NCBI GenBank assembly: GCA_029245025.1
Contig: JAQWQC010000008.1
Coordinates: forward strand, 1-44,733
Length of the DNA: 44,733 bases
Reading direction: 5' to 3'
Origin: Rhodospirillaceae bacterium
GTDB lineage: Bacteria > Pseudomonadota > Alphaproteobacteria > Rhodospirillales > Rhodospirillaceae
Position numbers and translations under genes: made by a program. The notes under the pieces were generated by a model. The model worked only from the letters and a program-made list of their open reading frames with translations. It was not told the origin of the DNA and made no database searches. The stretch's first letter is position 1, and every line of letters begins with the position of its first letter. This document shows, piece by piece, positions 1 to 8,279 of this stretch.

Positions 1-2309
1 TCAACAACCGCATCCGAATCTATACCTAATTCAGTATACAGTTGTGCAATATTGCCTGATTGACCGAAGCGATCGACACCCAGGGCTTCACATCTGTGTC
101 CCATAACCGAACCCATCCATCCCAGGGCGAGGGGGTGGCCATCTTGCAACGTGACGAGGGTTGCGTCTGGCGAGAGGCCCGACAAAAGACTCTCTATTGG
201 ACTGCGAGCCCCCCGTCGCCCAGCTTTTCGAGCTTGGGCGGCGGCCGTCCAACTGGAATAGAGTCGGTCTGGTGAAGTTATGGCAAGTAGCCCGGTGCCG
301 GGCATATCTTCCCTAATAATATCGAACGCAGCCTTAGCTTCCGGTGCAACTACACCGCTATATGCAATCGCTAATTCTGTACCCGGCTCAGGTTCTACCG
401 CCCAATAGGCGCCTGTAAGAATACCGGATTTGAGATCGTTGGTCATGTCGCGGTCTGGTTGTTCGAGAGGTCGTGTCGATAAGCGCAAATAGACCGAACT
501 ACCGTCCGGCTTCTGCATGTAATCAAACCCCCATTCCATGATCGTTGCCAATTCGTCAGCATATGCAGGTTCAAATGACGCAAGATTGGCATGGCCGATC
601 CCGATCAGTGGTGTGAAGATCGATTGATGCGCACCACCTTCCGGTCCAAGAGAGATACCGCTTGGCGTAGCGACGAGCATAAAACGAGCATCCTGATAGC
701 AGGCGTATGTCATGGCATCTAAGCCGCGAGCAATGAAGGGGTCGTACAAAGTGCCAACCGGCAACAAGCGCTGTTCAAAAAGGTCATGGGAAAGGCCGAG
801 GGCGCCTAGCAATAGAAACAGATTGTTCTCGGCAATTCCTAATTCAATGTGTTGTCCCTTGGGTTGCTGACTCCATTTCTGCGGCGACGGCACGTGCATC
901 TGACGGAAAATATCTTCCCGTTTCTTGGTGTGGAATGGACTGCGTTGATTGACCCAACCACCTAGATTGGTCGATACGGTCACATCGGGTGATGTGGTCA
1001 CCACACGCTTTGCCATTTCAGACGTGCCTCGCCCTAGCACGTTCATAATTTTACCAAATGCTTCTTGGGTGGATTGGGAGGCGCCTTCGGGTGCAGGCAA
1101 ATCAGGTACCGGCAGCGTTGGGACAGCCTTAGTTTTTTGTTCCCGCGTCACTCTTTGGGCAAAAGGGACATCGGTAAGAAACGCTTCTAGTTCATTGGCA
1201 GGGATATCCATTCCAGAAAATTTGTCCCACTCCTCACCGTCTTTGACGCCCAGCTCGGCTTGATACTGTTTGATTTGCACTTCATTCAGGATGCCTGCGT
1301 GGTTGTCTTTGTGGCCCGCTAAAGGCAAGCCGTACCCTTTAATGGTGTAGGCAATGAAGCAGTGCGGTTGATCTTTTCCCTCTGCTTCTCCAAATGCTTG
1401 CAGGATTGCCTCCATGTCATGACCACCAAGATTGGTCATGAGGGAGTGCAAGCTTTCATTATCATGTTGGTTGAGAAAGGGTTTGAGACCTTTGGCTCCT
1501 TTGAGATTTTTTTGAAGTGCTTCACGCCATGCTTTGCCGCCTTGAAAGGTGAGGGCGGAGTAAATCTGGTTAGGGCAGTCGTCGATCCATTTTTTTAGGG
1601 CTGGCCCGATTGGTGTTTTAAAGGCAGCCTGAAGTTTGACGCCATACTTGATGGCAACAACGTTCCAATTCACCGTACGGAAGAAGCCGGTGATTCGATT
1701 AAATAGGCGGTCGTTTACTACGCCGTCCAAACTCTGCCGGTTATAGTCAACAATCCACCAGCAGTTGCGGACTTCGTGCTTCCAGCCCTCAAGCAAAGCT
1801 TCAAAGATATTGCCTTCGTCTAACTCAGCATCGCCAAGTAGCCCGATCATGCGTCCCTTGGGTGTGTCAGCATCGACCAAATCATGGGAATAGATATAAT
1901 CCTGAACGAGTGACGCAAACAGCGTTTCGGCAACGCCCAGTCCCACCGAGCCGGTAGAAAAGTCGACGTCTGCTTTGTCTTTTGTTCTCGACGGATAGGG
2001 TTGCACGCCCCCGAAGCCACGGAAGTTCTTCAGACGCCCCAACGATTGATTACCAAGAAGATATTGGATGGCGTGGAATACCGGACCAGCATGAGGCTTC
2101 ACCGCAACACGATCCTCCGCCCGCAGGGTGTGTAAAAAAAGTGCCGTCATCACAGACACAAGAGAAGCGCAAGATGACTGATGCCCGCCGACTTTTACGC
2201 CATCTGCTTTGGACCTCGTCGTGTTGGCCTGGTGAATCATCCATGTGGCCAGCCATAGAATTTTCTTTTCCAGGCTTTGCAGGGTCGTGATATCAGCGGA
2301 TTTGGTCAT
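1..2309 (-). CDS. Homodimeric pyruvate dehydrogenase E1-like / transketolase-family enzyme, C-terminus off the left edge
   Basis: Reading the minus strand from ATG 2307-2309 gives one open frame of about 769 codons to the window edge with no stop. The start has a GGAG Shine-Dalgarno about 7 bases upstream. The N-terminal third carries the thiamine-diphosphate motif: GDAELDEGN (residues 159-167) and about 20 residues later WWIVDYNRQSLDG. The middle has the pyrimidine-binding half (HIELGIAENNLF, then LGPEGGAHQSIFTPL). Length and order match AceE-type homodimeric E1 of 2-oxoacid dehydrogenase complexes rather than classical transketolase (about 660 residues). Family knowledge: it decarboxylates a 2-oxoacid and passes the acyl group to a lipoyl E2. 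No E2 or E3 gene is in view. The divergent Lrp-type gene resembles the Pseudomonas putida mdeR/mdeB arrangement, where MdeB is an E1-like protein for 2-oxobutyrate; that substrate is only an inference here. At least about 100 residues are missing. Confidence 0.85.
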   Translation of the reverse strand, partial: MTKSADITTLQSLEKKILWLATWMIHQANTTRSKADGVKVGGHQSSCASLVSVMTALFLHTLRAEDRVAVKPHAGPVFHAIQYLLGNQSLGRLKNFRGFGGVQPYPSRTKDKADVDFSTGSVGLGVAETLFASLVQDYIYSHDLVDADTPKGRMIGLLGDAELDEGNIFEALLEGWKHEVRNCWWIVDYNRQSLDGVVNDRLFNRITGFFRTVNWNVVAIKYGVKLQAAFKTPIGPALKKWIDDCPNQIYSALTFQGGKAWREALQKNLKGAKGLKPFLNQHDNESLHSLMTNLGGHDMEAILQAFGEAEGKDQPHCFIAYTIKGYGLPLAGHKDNHAGILNEVQIKQYQAELGVKDGEEWDKFSGMDIPANELEAFLTDVPFAQRVTREQKTKAVPTLPVPDLPAPEGASQSTQEAFGKIMNVLGRGTSEMAKRVVTTSPDVTVSTNLGGWVNQRSPFHTKKREDIFRQMHVPSPQKWSQQPKGQHIELGIAENNLFLLLGALGLSHDLFEQRLLPVGTLYDPFIARGLDAMTYACYQDARFMLVATPSGISLGPEGGAHQSIFTPLIGIGHANLASFEPAYADELATIMEWGFDYMQKPDGSSVYLRLSTRPLEQPDRDMTNDLKSGILTGAYWAVEPEPGTELAIAYSGVVAPEAKAAFDIIREDMPGTGLLAITSPDRLYSSWTAAAQARKAGRRGARSPIESLLSGLSPDATLVTLQDGHPLALGWMGSVMGHRCEALGVDRFGQSGNIAQLYTELGIDSDAVV

Positions 2310-2432
2310 CTCACGCTCCAAATTTGAACCGGAACTGTACAGCAGGCCCCCCGGCAGGTCCTTGCGAACCCTTGCTATAAAACGGAGTTTCGAGCAACTA
2401 TTCACCTATTTAATACTAAAAAGAGGTGAAAT
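2310..2432. promoter_or_regulatory. Divergent promoter region with inverted repeat over the Lrp-gene ribosome site
   Basis: This 123-base spacer separates the divergent E1-like and Lrp-type genes and must hold both promoters. Its clearest element is a perfect inverted repeat, TTCACCT (2401-2407) and AGGTGAA (2424-2430), with a 16-base A/T-rich spacer. The right arm contains the Shine-Dalgarno AGAGGTGA of the Lrp gene. A TATAAA at about 2376-2381 may be a -10 box for rightward transcription. Lrp-family proteins commonly bind their own divergent promoter, so self-regulation is likely, but that is inference. Confidence 0.5.
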
Positions 2433-2921
2433 ATGTTAAGTTTAGGTCTAGATGAGATTGACCTGCGGCTTCTAAATCACATGCAGGCAGACGCCCGTTT
2501 AACCAATGTCGAGTTGGCGGAGCGGATTGGGTTGTCTCCCTCGCCCTGTCTTCGGCGTTTGCGCAAGCTTGAAAACGATGGCGTCATCCAGGGTTACATG
2601 ACCTTTGTAGATCAAACCAAGGTCGGGCTGCCGGTAAGTGTGTTTGTAAGTGTAGCCTTAAAGGAGCAATCAGAAACGGCGCTTGAAGAATTTGAAGCCG
2701 CTGTTACGGCGCTACCTGAAGTTATGGAGTGCTACCTCATGACGGGCACCAGCGATTATCATATGCGTGTGGTAACTCGGGACCTTGCTGACTATGAGCG
2801 ATTCCTCAAAAATCACCTCACAAGAATTCCGGCTATTGCCAGCATCCAGTCCAGCTTTGCTCTGAAGCAGGTGACTTATCGGACAGCCCTGCCGTTGGAT
2901 AAAGAAAGTGCGATTTCGTAA
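2433..2921 (+). CDS. Lrp/AsnC family transcriptional regulator
   Basis: The 162-residue product has the two-part Lrp/AsnC layout. An N-terminal winged helix-turn-helix (about residues 5-60) reads LDEIDLRLLNHMQADARLTN followed by ELAERIGLSPSPCLRRLRKLE. A C-terminal RAM/AsnC ligand domain (about 68-145) contains EVMECYLMTGTSDYHMRVV. The length is normal for the family. The start ATG 2433 has a strong AGAGGTGA site 4-5 bases upstream, inside an inverted repeat. Regulators of this family sense amino acids or their 2-oxoacid relatives and often control the adjacent divergent gene, so the E1-like gene at 1-2309 is the best target candidate. The acyl-CoA ligase follows 73 bases downstream on the same strand. 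Confidence 0.93.
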   Translation: MLSLGLDEIDLRLLNHMQADARLTNVELAERIGLSPSPCLRRLRKLENDGVIQGYMTFVDQTKVGLPVSVFVSVALKEQSETALEEFEAAVTALPEVMECYLMTGTSDYHMRVVTRDLADYERFLKNHLTRIPAIASIQSSFALKQVTYRTALPLDKESAIS

Positions 2922-2994
2922 GTCCATGGTGGATGCTGGAGGCGCTAGCTTCTAACATGCAGGCAGACACGCCTAATCTGTTGCGAGGGATGCG

Positions 2995-4614
2995 ATGCAA
3001 GGCCTGATGATGAACACGCCTTTACTGATCACGTCGCTGATTCAGTTCGCGGCGCAGTATCATGGCGATACGTCAATTGTAACGCGCAGCACCGAAGGGC
3101 CAGTTCGCCATAGTTCCTACGGAGAGGTGTTTGCCAGGGCGCAACGCCTCGCCAACGCACTGATCGATTTTGGGATCAAGCCCGGAGATCGTATTGCAAC
3201 TGTCGCTTGGAATACTGATCGGCATATCGAATTGTACTATGCCATTTCTGGCATTGGCGCGATTTGTCATACGGTCAACCTTAGGCTTGCAGATGCGGAA
3301 CTGGTCTATATTCTCAATCATGCGGAAGACCGTATGGTCTTTTTTGATACGGATATGTCAGAGACCCTGGCAAGGATTCAAACGCAAACCAAAACTGTCG
3401 ACCGCTTTGTCGCGATGACCGATGCGGCTCACTTGCTTGATAATGGTCCTGAAGGCACCATCGATTACGAGAGCTTCATCGCGTCGGCGTCTCCACATCA
3501 TGACTGGGCAATATTCGACGAAAACACGGCAGCATCCATGTGTTACACGTCGGGCACGACGGGTGATCCCAAAGGCGTGCTCTACAGTCACCGGGCGACA
3601 GTGCTGCATGCGATGGCCAGCTGCTACGCAAGCACGCTCAATTTACGAACGGAAGATGTCGTTCTGCCGGTTGTGCCAATGTTTCATGTAAATGCATGGG
3701 GCGTTCCGTACTCCGCGCCGATCGCCGGTACGCCACTGGTGATGCCTGGGCCAAAGCTCGATGGCCAAAGTTTATTCGAATTTATGGATGCGGAATGTGT
3801 GACCAAAGCGCTCGGCGTGCCGACGGTTTGGATGAGCTTGCTTGATCATATGGACAAGGTCGGACGTAAACCGGCCGGGCTAAATAGTGTCGTTATTGGT
3901 GGTGCTGCGGCATCGGAAGCGATCATCAATCGTTTTGAATTGGATCATGGAGTTGCCGTCAATCATGCTTGGGGCATGACCGAGATGAGTCCTCTCGGCG
4001 TGGTCAACACTCTTAAGACAAAGTACCAAAGCCTGCCGCGCGATCAGCAGATGCCGACCAAACTCAAACAGGGCCGGGCGATCTACGGCGTTGATTTGTG
4101 TATCGTCGACGACGATGGCCAGGAGTTGCCGCGGGATGGAGACACTTCTGGACGCCTACTCGTCAAAGGACCTTGGATTGTCAGTGAATATTTCAAGGCT
4201 GGCGAAAGCGCCTTGAACCCCGAAGGTTGGTTTGACACCGGCGACATAGCCACCCTTGATCCAGACGGATACATGATGATCACTGATCGGGCTAAAGACA
4301 TCATTAAATCAGGTGGTGAGTGGATTAGTTCAGTCGGTCTTGAAAATGCTGCCGTCGGCCACCCTGTAATTAAACAAGCGGCGGTTATTGGGGTTGCCCA
4401 TCCTAAGTGGCTGGAACGGCCCTTGCTGGTCTGCGTTCCAGAAGGGGAGAATCAACCCGACTTGGCAGAGATCAGAGAGTATTTGGCCGAAAAGGTACCT
4501 AAGCTCTGGTTGCCAGATGCCATTGAATGGGTTGAGTCATTGCCCATTGGCGCAACGGGGAAGGTGCTCAAGGCCGAATTGCGTAACCGTTTTGCGGGCT
4601 ATACCGTTGGATAA
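2995..4614 (+). CDS. AMP-forming acyl-CoA synthetase (AlkK/FadD/DmdB-like)
   Basis: A 539-residue ANL-superfamily adenylating enzyme. The P-loop-like A3 motif [11 protein letters not shown] lies at about residues 184-194, followed by the A5 motif [10 protein letters not shown]. The hinge region is [16 protein letters not shown] and the catalytic A10 lysine is in [10 protein letters not shown] near the C-terminus. The MTEMSPLG and IKSGGEWIS signatures are those of medium/long-chain acyl-CoA ligases of the AlkK group, which also includes DmdB (methylmercaptopropionyl-CoA ligase); sequence alone does not separate these substrates. Start ATG 2995 has GAGGG 5 bases upstream; ATG 3007 or 3010 are alternatives. 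It may belong to the same catabolic unit as the Lrp and E1-like genes, feeding acyl-CoAs, but no direct link is visible. Confidence 0.9.
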   Translation: MQGLMMNTPLLITSLIQFAAQYHGDTSIVTRSTEGPVRHSSYGEVFARAQRLANALIDFGIKPGDRIATVAWNTDRHIELYYAISGIGAICHTVNLRLADAELVYILNHAEDRMVFFDTDMSETLARIQTQTKTVDRFVAMTDAAHLLDNGPEGTIDYESFIASASPHHDWAIFDENTAASMCYTSGTTGDPKGVLYSHRATVLHAMASCYASTLNLRTEDVVLPVVPMFHVNAWGVPYSAPIAGTPLVMPGPKLDGQSLFEFMDAECVTKALGVPTVWMSLLDHMDKVGRKPAGLNSVVIGGAAASEAIINRFELDHGVAVNHAWGMTEMSPLGVVNTLKTKYQSLPRDQQMPTKLKQGRAIYGVDLCIVDDDGQELPRDGDTSGRLLVKGPWIVSEYFKAGESALNPEGWFDTGDIATLDPDGYMMITDRAKDIIKSGGEWISSVGLENAAVGHPVIKQAAVIGVAHPKWLERPLLVCVPEGENQPDLAEIREYLAEKVPKLWLPDAIEWVESLPIGATGKVLKAELRNRFAGYTVG

Positions 4615-4795
4615 ATCGGCACTTTTAAGGGCGTTTGCGATAAACGAACGCGCCGTATTTGAATGTTGCGCGCCTCTGGCCCGTAATTTAAGCAATTCCT
4701 TACGAAATTAAGGCAAAAAAACAACGGGGAGCCTTGTTGAGTGTCAAAAAGGCACCTGTAAGGCCATCAGGGAACGCCGGAGTAATCGCGACACC

Positions 4796-4915
4796 ATGTT
4801 TGGACGCGCCACATTCGAAATGCAGCTATTCAAGGATGGCCGGTGGGCCATCAGTGAGGTTGTGAAAAGCGAGGCCGTAGCTCGTAAGAAGGCTGGTGAT
4901 TCTGGAAGTCAGTGA
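4796..4915 (+). pseudogene. 39-codon ORF resembling the N-terminus of a larger alphaproteobacterial protein
   Basis: In the 348-base gap between two convergent genes (4615-4962), ATG 4796 opens a 39-codon frame ending at TGA 4915. Its start contains ATFEMQLFKDGRWAISEV, which resembles the opening of an alphaproteobacterial protein family that begins with a short [FY]EMQ-F-DGRW segment and continues much further. Here the frame stops right after a lysine-rich stretch, so it may be a 5' remnant or a genuine small protein. There is no convincing Shine-Dalgarno. The rest of the gap shows only weak hairpins (for example CCTT-N8-AAGG at about 4698-4713 followed by an A-run) and no clear terminator. 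Confidence 0.3.
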
Positions 4916-4962
4916 TTGAGAGTCGGTCATGGCAAAAAGTCCTTTATCCGCGTGTCGTATCT

Positions 4963-5724
4963 TTAAAGGTAGAATTCAGTAAACGTGCCGTCTGCCAGGT
5001 GCTGACGAAGCGTGTTTTGCAAATCGAACGTGTTCTCATGGGTTAGGGCTAGCTCTGTTGCTGTGCCCAGGGTTTCACCGGATGTAAGGGCGCGGAGCCA
5101 TATCAATGTTTCCAATGGTACAACGCGCTGCATCACTGTGTGAGCCGGGCGCAATACAAACCCGCTTTCGGGATGCGAGAAGTCGACCTCAGGTACACGA
5201 TCCTGATCTGGCTGATTGACGTGCCATATGGTGAAAATAGGGACGTCGGATTCAAGCAATCGAAGGGTCGGGGATACTGAAAACTTTATGTCAGCTATCT
5301 GTTCCGCCGGAACCTCAGCTAATCTTTCAGGGTTCAGGGCGGCGCTGTCGGCGGCAAAATAAGCTTCGACCCGGGTCCATTCCAGGCGTGCAACGTCGGG
5401 CAGATATGGCAAATCATTGGCGGGTGCAAAAGAACTAATAAAATCTGGCAACACGTCGCCATACCGAAACAGGGCCGGCTGTTGTGGCGGATGGGTTGTG
5501 ATGAAGTCCTTCGCTAAGGCCTGAAAGAATCGATCTCCGACTATGCGCTGAATTACTGGATAGGCAGCAGATAAAACATCGATCAAGCTGTTCAGAGTAT
5601 TGGCATGGTAAACACCCAATCGGCGTTCTATGGCACCGCGCGGTGTGGCAACATGTGGCAGCAAGGCCTCCACCGAATTGGTCAAGGCAACGTCTGCGAA
5701 GCTTTTCTGAAGGTCATGCAACAC
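4963..5724 (-). CDS. bufC: BufC-like DUF2063 protein, bufferin maturation partner
   Basis: This 253-residue protein has the DUF2063 N-terminal layout (LQKSFADV, then RRLGVYHANTLNSLIDVLSAAYP and FFQALAKDFITTHPP) and a less conserved C-terminal half. Family knowledge: DUF2063 proteins pair with DUF692 (MNIO) enzymes and are thought to deliver the precursor peptide, acting as the recognition subunit. The start ATG 5724 lies 11 bases inside the upstream MNIO gene, so the two are translationally coupled. The order precursor, MNIO, DUF2063 on the minus strand is the core bufferin operon. Nothing in the sequence shows truncation. Function as BufC is inferred from the family and the locus. Confidence 0.87.
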   Translation of the reverse strand: MLHDLQKSFADVALTNSVEALLPHVATPRGAIERRLGVYHANTLNSLIDVLSAAYPVIQRIVGDRFFQALAKDFITTHPPQQPALFRYGDVLPDFISSFAPANDLPYLPDVARLEWTRVEAYFAADSAALNPERLAEVPAEQIADIKFSVSPTLRLLESDVPIFTIWHVNQPDQDRVPEVDFSHPESGFVLRPAHTVMQRVVPLETLIWLRALTSGETLGTATELALTHENTFDLQNTLRQHLADGTFTEFYL

Positions 5725-6619
5725 GGGATGAGCCTTCAGATGAAGAGACCGAATCGATGTGACGCTGCGCGGTCTCAGCTTCGCCTAAGAGGACCTCAAG
5801 GTCAGGGATGTCTGTGTCCCACTCGATCAAAGTTGGTCGTGGTCCGAGTTTTTCCAACGCCAGCTGATATAGAGACCAAACTGGATCTGCGACGTTGTCT
5901 CCATGGGTATCAATTAAAAGACGATCTTCTCCATCCCCTTCTAAGGAGTGGCCGGCGAGGTGAATTTCACCCACGGCGTCTCCTGGGATTCCGTCGAGAT
6001 AGGCGGTCGTATCAAACCCGTTGTTTTCCGCGCTGACATAAATGTTGTTGACATCGAGCAGCAGTCCGCAGCCGGTTCTTTGGGATAGCGCGGTTAAAAA
6101 GTCCCACTCGGTCAAAACTGAGTCCACGAACGTCAGATAGGAGGATGGATTTTCAACCAGTATTTGCTGTCCTAAGCGCTCCTGAGTCTGGTCCACGTTT
6201 TGGGCAACAGTGACTAGAGCCTCTTCGGTGTAGGGAAGTGGCAGTAAGTCGTTCACGTATATGTCGTCGACAACGCTAAAAGATAGGTGTTCGGATACCA
6301 GCCCAGGCTCGAAGCGATCGACCAGGGTGCGCAACGTAGAGAGATGGTCCGCGTCAACGCCCTGCGCAGACCCTAACGATAAACCAACACCGTGGCAGCT
6401 GATCGCATAATGCTCACGCACTTGCTCTAGTTGCGCTATGCGTGGTCCACCAGCGGCAAAAAAATTCTCGCTATGGATTTCTACCCATGCCGCTGACGGC
6501 GTTCCAGACGCGAAATCAGACATGTGAGGATGACGAAGCCCGACTCCTGCTCGCGCAGAAATCGGGCCTGGCCGTACAGAGCGTGTCGAAGGCTGGTCCT
6601 GGGGAGGGGGAGAGGTCAC
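5714..6619 (-). CDS. bufB: BufB-like MNIO (DUF692) multinuclear iron oxidative enzyme
   Basis: A 301-residue DUF692/MNIO protein with a TIM-barrel pattern of metal ligands in order: GVGLRHPH, EIHSENFF, SCHGVGLSLGS, EHLSFS, LLDVNNIYVSAENNG, GEIHLAGHS, DTHGDNV and IEWDTDIP. These His/Asp/Glu/Asn clusters hold the multinuclear iron centre in the family. MNIO enzymes modify cysteines in peptide precursors; in bufferins they produce thiooxazole-type groups that bind metal. The annotated start is GTG 6617-6619, 35 bases after the precursor stop. The first about 24 residues are Pro/Ser/Arg-rich and not conserved in the family, and the Shine-Dalgarno is poor, so the true start could be further in. 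It overlaps the DUF2063 gene by 11 bases. Confidence 0.9.
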   Translation of the reverse strand: MTSPPPQDQPSTRSVRPGPISARAGVGLRHPHMSDFASGTPSAAWVEIHSENFFAAGGPRIAQLEQVREHYAISCHGVGLSLGSAQGVDADHLSTLRTLVDRFEPGLVSEHLSFSVVDDIYVNDLLPLPYTEEALVTVAQNVDQTQERLGQQILVENPSSYLTFVDSVLTEWDFLTALSQRTGCGLLLDVNNIYVSAENNGFDTTAYLDGIPGDAVGEIHLAGHSLEGDGEDRLLIDTHGDNVADPVWSLYQLALEKLGPRPTLIEWDTDIPDLEVLLGEAETAQRHIDSVSSSEGSSRVA

Positions 6620-6650
6620 CTTCGACGCTCGGTCAAAACGAAGGGTCGGC

Positions 6651-6956
6651 TTAGCCGGCCTTCATCTTGGCTTCTTCGTTTACGCCTTCGCCGGGCTCAA
6701 GATTGCCGCCCATTTCAACGCAGGTGCCTTCAGCAACAAGTTTCCATTCGCCTTTGTCGAATGCCACCGTGGATTGCCCCGCGCAGGAATGTGTTCCCGC
6801 CGCATTGGCGCATCCGTTCTCACCAGCTTTGGCGACGCCGTAGCATTTTTCTTTTCCGGCGGCTGACGCTGTCGAAGGAACAGTCATGGCGGCCATTGAA
6901 ACCGCACCGGCAACGGCGGCGGCAAGTGAAAGCGTAGAGAGCTTGCTGTCTGACAT
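6651..6956 (-). CDS. bufA1: Bufferin precursor peptide (BufA1, DUF2282), secreted cysteine-containing RiPP
   Basis: The product (about 101 residues) has a Sec-type signal peptide: SKLS, a hydrophobic alanine-rich core, then ASAAG at the likely cleavage site. The mature part has four conserved cysteines in KCYGVAKAGENGC, THSCAG and EGTCVEMGG, the DUF2282 signature. Family knowledge: BufA1 peptides are modified by the MNIO/DUF2063 pair and bind and buffer copper-like metals outside the cytoplasm. Start ATG 6956 is chosen because GGAG sits 7 bases upstream; an ATG four codons earlier lacks this. The enzyme genes follow directly on the same strand, and a palindromic upstream region may control expression. 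No DoxX-type BufD gene is visible. Confidence 0.9.
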   Translation of the reverse strand: MSDSKLSTLSLAAAVAGAVSMAAMTVPSTASAAGKEKCYGVAKAGENGCANAAGTHSCAGQSTVAFDKGEWKLVAEGTCVEMGGNLEPGEGVNEEAKMKAG

Positions 6957-7031
6957 AGTGTACTCCATCTATGGTGCCGCAAAGGCGCGGCCTGAAAAGG
7001 GGTCTCCTGATCGACGGGTGCTTAGTGACCC

Positions 7032-7065
7032 TCTCGACGTGACCATAATAGAAACGCCGTCGAGA
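7032..7065. promoter_or_regulatory. Perfect 8-bp inverted repeat upstream of bufA1 (candidate operator)
   Basis: TCTCGACG (7032-7039) and CGTCGAGA (7058-7065) form a perfect inverted repeat with an 18-base spacer, so the half-site centres are 26 bp apart. It lies 76-109 bases upstream of the chosen bufA1 start in the gap between the DUF427 gene and bufA1. That position and spacing suit a dimeric DNA-binding regulator of the bufferin operon. No regulator gene sits beside it, so the cognate protein is unknown. Confidence 0.5.
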
Positions 7066-7076
7066 TTCGCCAATCA

Positions 7077-7109
7077 CACGCGCGTGAAACGGTCTCACAG
7101 ACGTGTGAG
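7077..7109. terminator. Two short palindromes between the DUF427 gene and bufA1
   Basis: CACGCGCGTG (7077-7086) is a perfect 10-base palindrome, and CTCACA (7094-7099) with TGTGAG (7104-7109) form a hairpin with a GACG loop. They lie 34-66 bases past the stop of the leftward DUF427 gene. They could end its transcript, although no T-run follows, or serve as further sites in the bufA1 promoter region. Both roles are inference. Confidence 0.3.
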
Positions 7110-7142
7110 GAGGTTGGGTAGCGACGGATAACGTGTTGGGGA

Positions 7143-7595
7143 TCAATCGGTTTCGAGATTCAACCCAAAGTTCTTACCCATACTATCCAGGTAAAAGGCC
7201 ATATAACCTTTGATGCCCAACATAGCTGGGATCGGCCACTCGTAAGCCCACACAGCATTTTCTGCCGACGTGCCATCGATGCTGAGCGACCAGTAAGATG
7301 CGTCGCCTTTGTAGGGGCAATGTGTGGCGTTGTCTGTCCGCGTTAGTAAATCGGTTTTGACGTCGTCCGTCGGAAAGTAAAACACGGGCTCGTGTTTGCG
7401 CTCATGTAGTTCAACTGCAGCCGCGCTCTCAGCGATGATGGTGTCATTCCAAAGCACACGAGCGGTCCCTTCATGAGTATGCAACTTTATTGTATGGGCC
7501 GGATCCAATGTGTAATCAGCGAAACGGGCACGCTGCTCTGCCGTATTTTCTTTCCAGCGATGCATAATGTCTGAGTCTGTAGGCTGGTCATTCAC
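7143..7595 (-). CDS. DUF427 domain protein
   Basis: About 150 residues from GTG 7595, chosen because AAGGAGA sits about 8 bases upstream. A longer reading from TTG 7694 would almost meet the divergent gene at 7700 and lacks a ribosome site. The core shows the DUF427 (NTP_transf_9-like) pattern: RVLWNDTIIAES, LHERKHEPVFYFP, THCPYKGDASYW and AVWAYEWPIPAM. Family members are small beta-rich proteins of unknown biochemical role, common beside oxidoreductases and stress genes. It ends 186 bases before bufA1 on the same strand. The intervening palindromes make cotranscription with the bufferin genes unlikely. Confidence 0.85.
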   Translation of the reverse strand: MNDQPTDSDIMHRWKENTAEQRARFADYTLDPAHTIKLHTHEGTARVLWNDTIIAESAAAVELHERKHEPVFYFPTDDVKTDLLTRTDNATHCPYKGDASYWSLSIDGTSAENAVWAYEWPIPAMLGIKGYMAFYLDSMGKNFGLNLETD

Positions 7596-7699
7596 AGTGA
7601 AGTCTCCTTGATCGAAGGTGAATTCAACTTTAACACCATTTGAAGCAGTTTGCGCCGCTTTGCGCCAATAGCTGAAAGAATGGAACAAAGGCAAAGAGT

Positions 7700-8275
7700 A
7701 TGCCGAAGCGATTGAGATTTATTGTTTACAGTGTGTTGCTCGGCCTCTCGGTCTATATGTACACCCTATCAGGACAACGTCCGGTAGAGACCCAGCCACA
7801 ATCTTCTAGTACGGAGTCTCAACAGACCATTCGTGTTGATCCCTTACGCCATACGGCGAGCCTCGGAATCGATCGGGCTGATCTGACTCGGTTTTTTGAG
7901 AGATCACCGTTCGAGTTGAGATTCGACTTTGTTCCTCTTGCTGACGGTCGTTCACGAGTTATTGGCCGGTCGGAAGACGGCCGAACAACTCTCGAACTTA
8001 TCGGTCCTCCTGAGGGCGTTACGTCTGCCCATTTGATGACCGCGTTGCCTGAGGATAGCCCACTGGTGCGCTTGCGGAATCTCAACGCAGTTTCGCTCCT
8101 GGTCGAAATTGCATTAGCGGATTGGGCGGACGCTCCCGACTGGGTTGGCACAAATATTGACCGCGCTTTCGGTGGTAATAGTGTGAGCACCCAGACAGGC
8201 GGCAAAACAGTGACTATGTCGCGAACGCCGCAGACTGAAACGCTAGTTGTTACGATTGCAGGTCCGCCACTGTAG
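7700..8275 (+). CDS. Uncharacterised membrane-anchored protein
   Basis: A 191-residue product that I do not recognise. Residues about 4-24 (RLRFIVYSVLLGLSVYMYTL) form one membrane segment after two basic residues, so it is probably a signal anchor with the rest in the periplasm. The remainder is soluble and ends with TLVVTIAGPPL. It contains no cysteine or obvious catalytic motif. The start ATG 7700 has only a weak GGCAAAGAG site. It is divergent from DUF427 and converges on the alpha/beta-hydrolase gene with a 4-base gap. The frame is long and has alphaproteobacterial codon usage, so the gene is likely real, but no function can be assigned. Confidence 0.65.
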   Translation: MPKRLRFIVYSVLLGLSVYMYTLSGQRPVETQPQSSSTESQQTIRVDPLRHTASLGIDRADLTRFFERSPFELRFDFVPLADGRSRVIGRSEDGRTTLELIGPPEGVTSAHLMTALPEDSPLVRLRNLNAVSLLVEIALADWADAPDWVGTNIDRAFGGNSVSTQTGGKTVTMSRTPQTETLVVTIAGPPL

Positions 8276-8279
8276 CTGT

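Noticed and set aside
6520-6620. Possible intergenic repeat with CCTTCGACACGCTC in the bufB N-terminus
   Set aside because: Resembles repeats seen in some Alphaproteobacteria but only one partial copy is present, so no repeat can be claimed.
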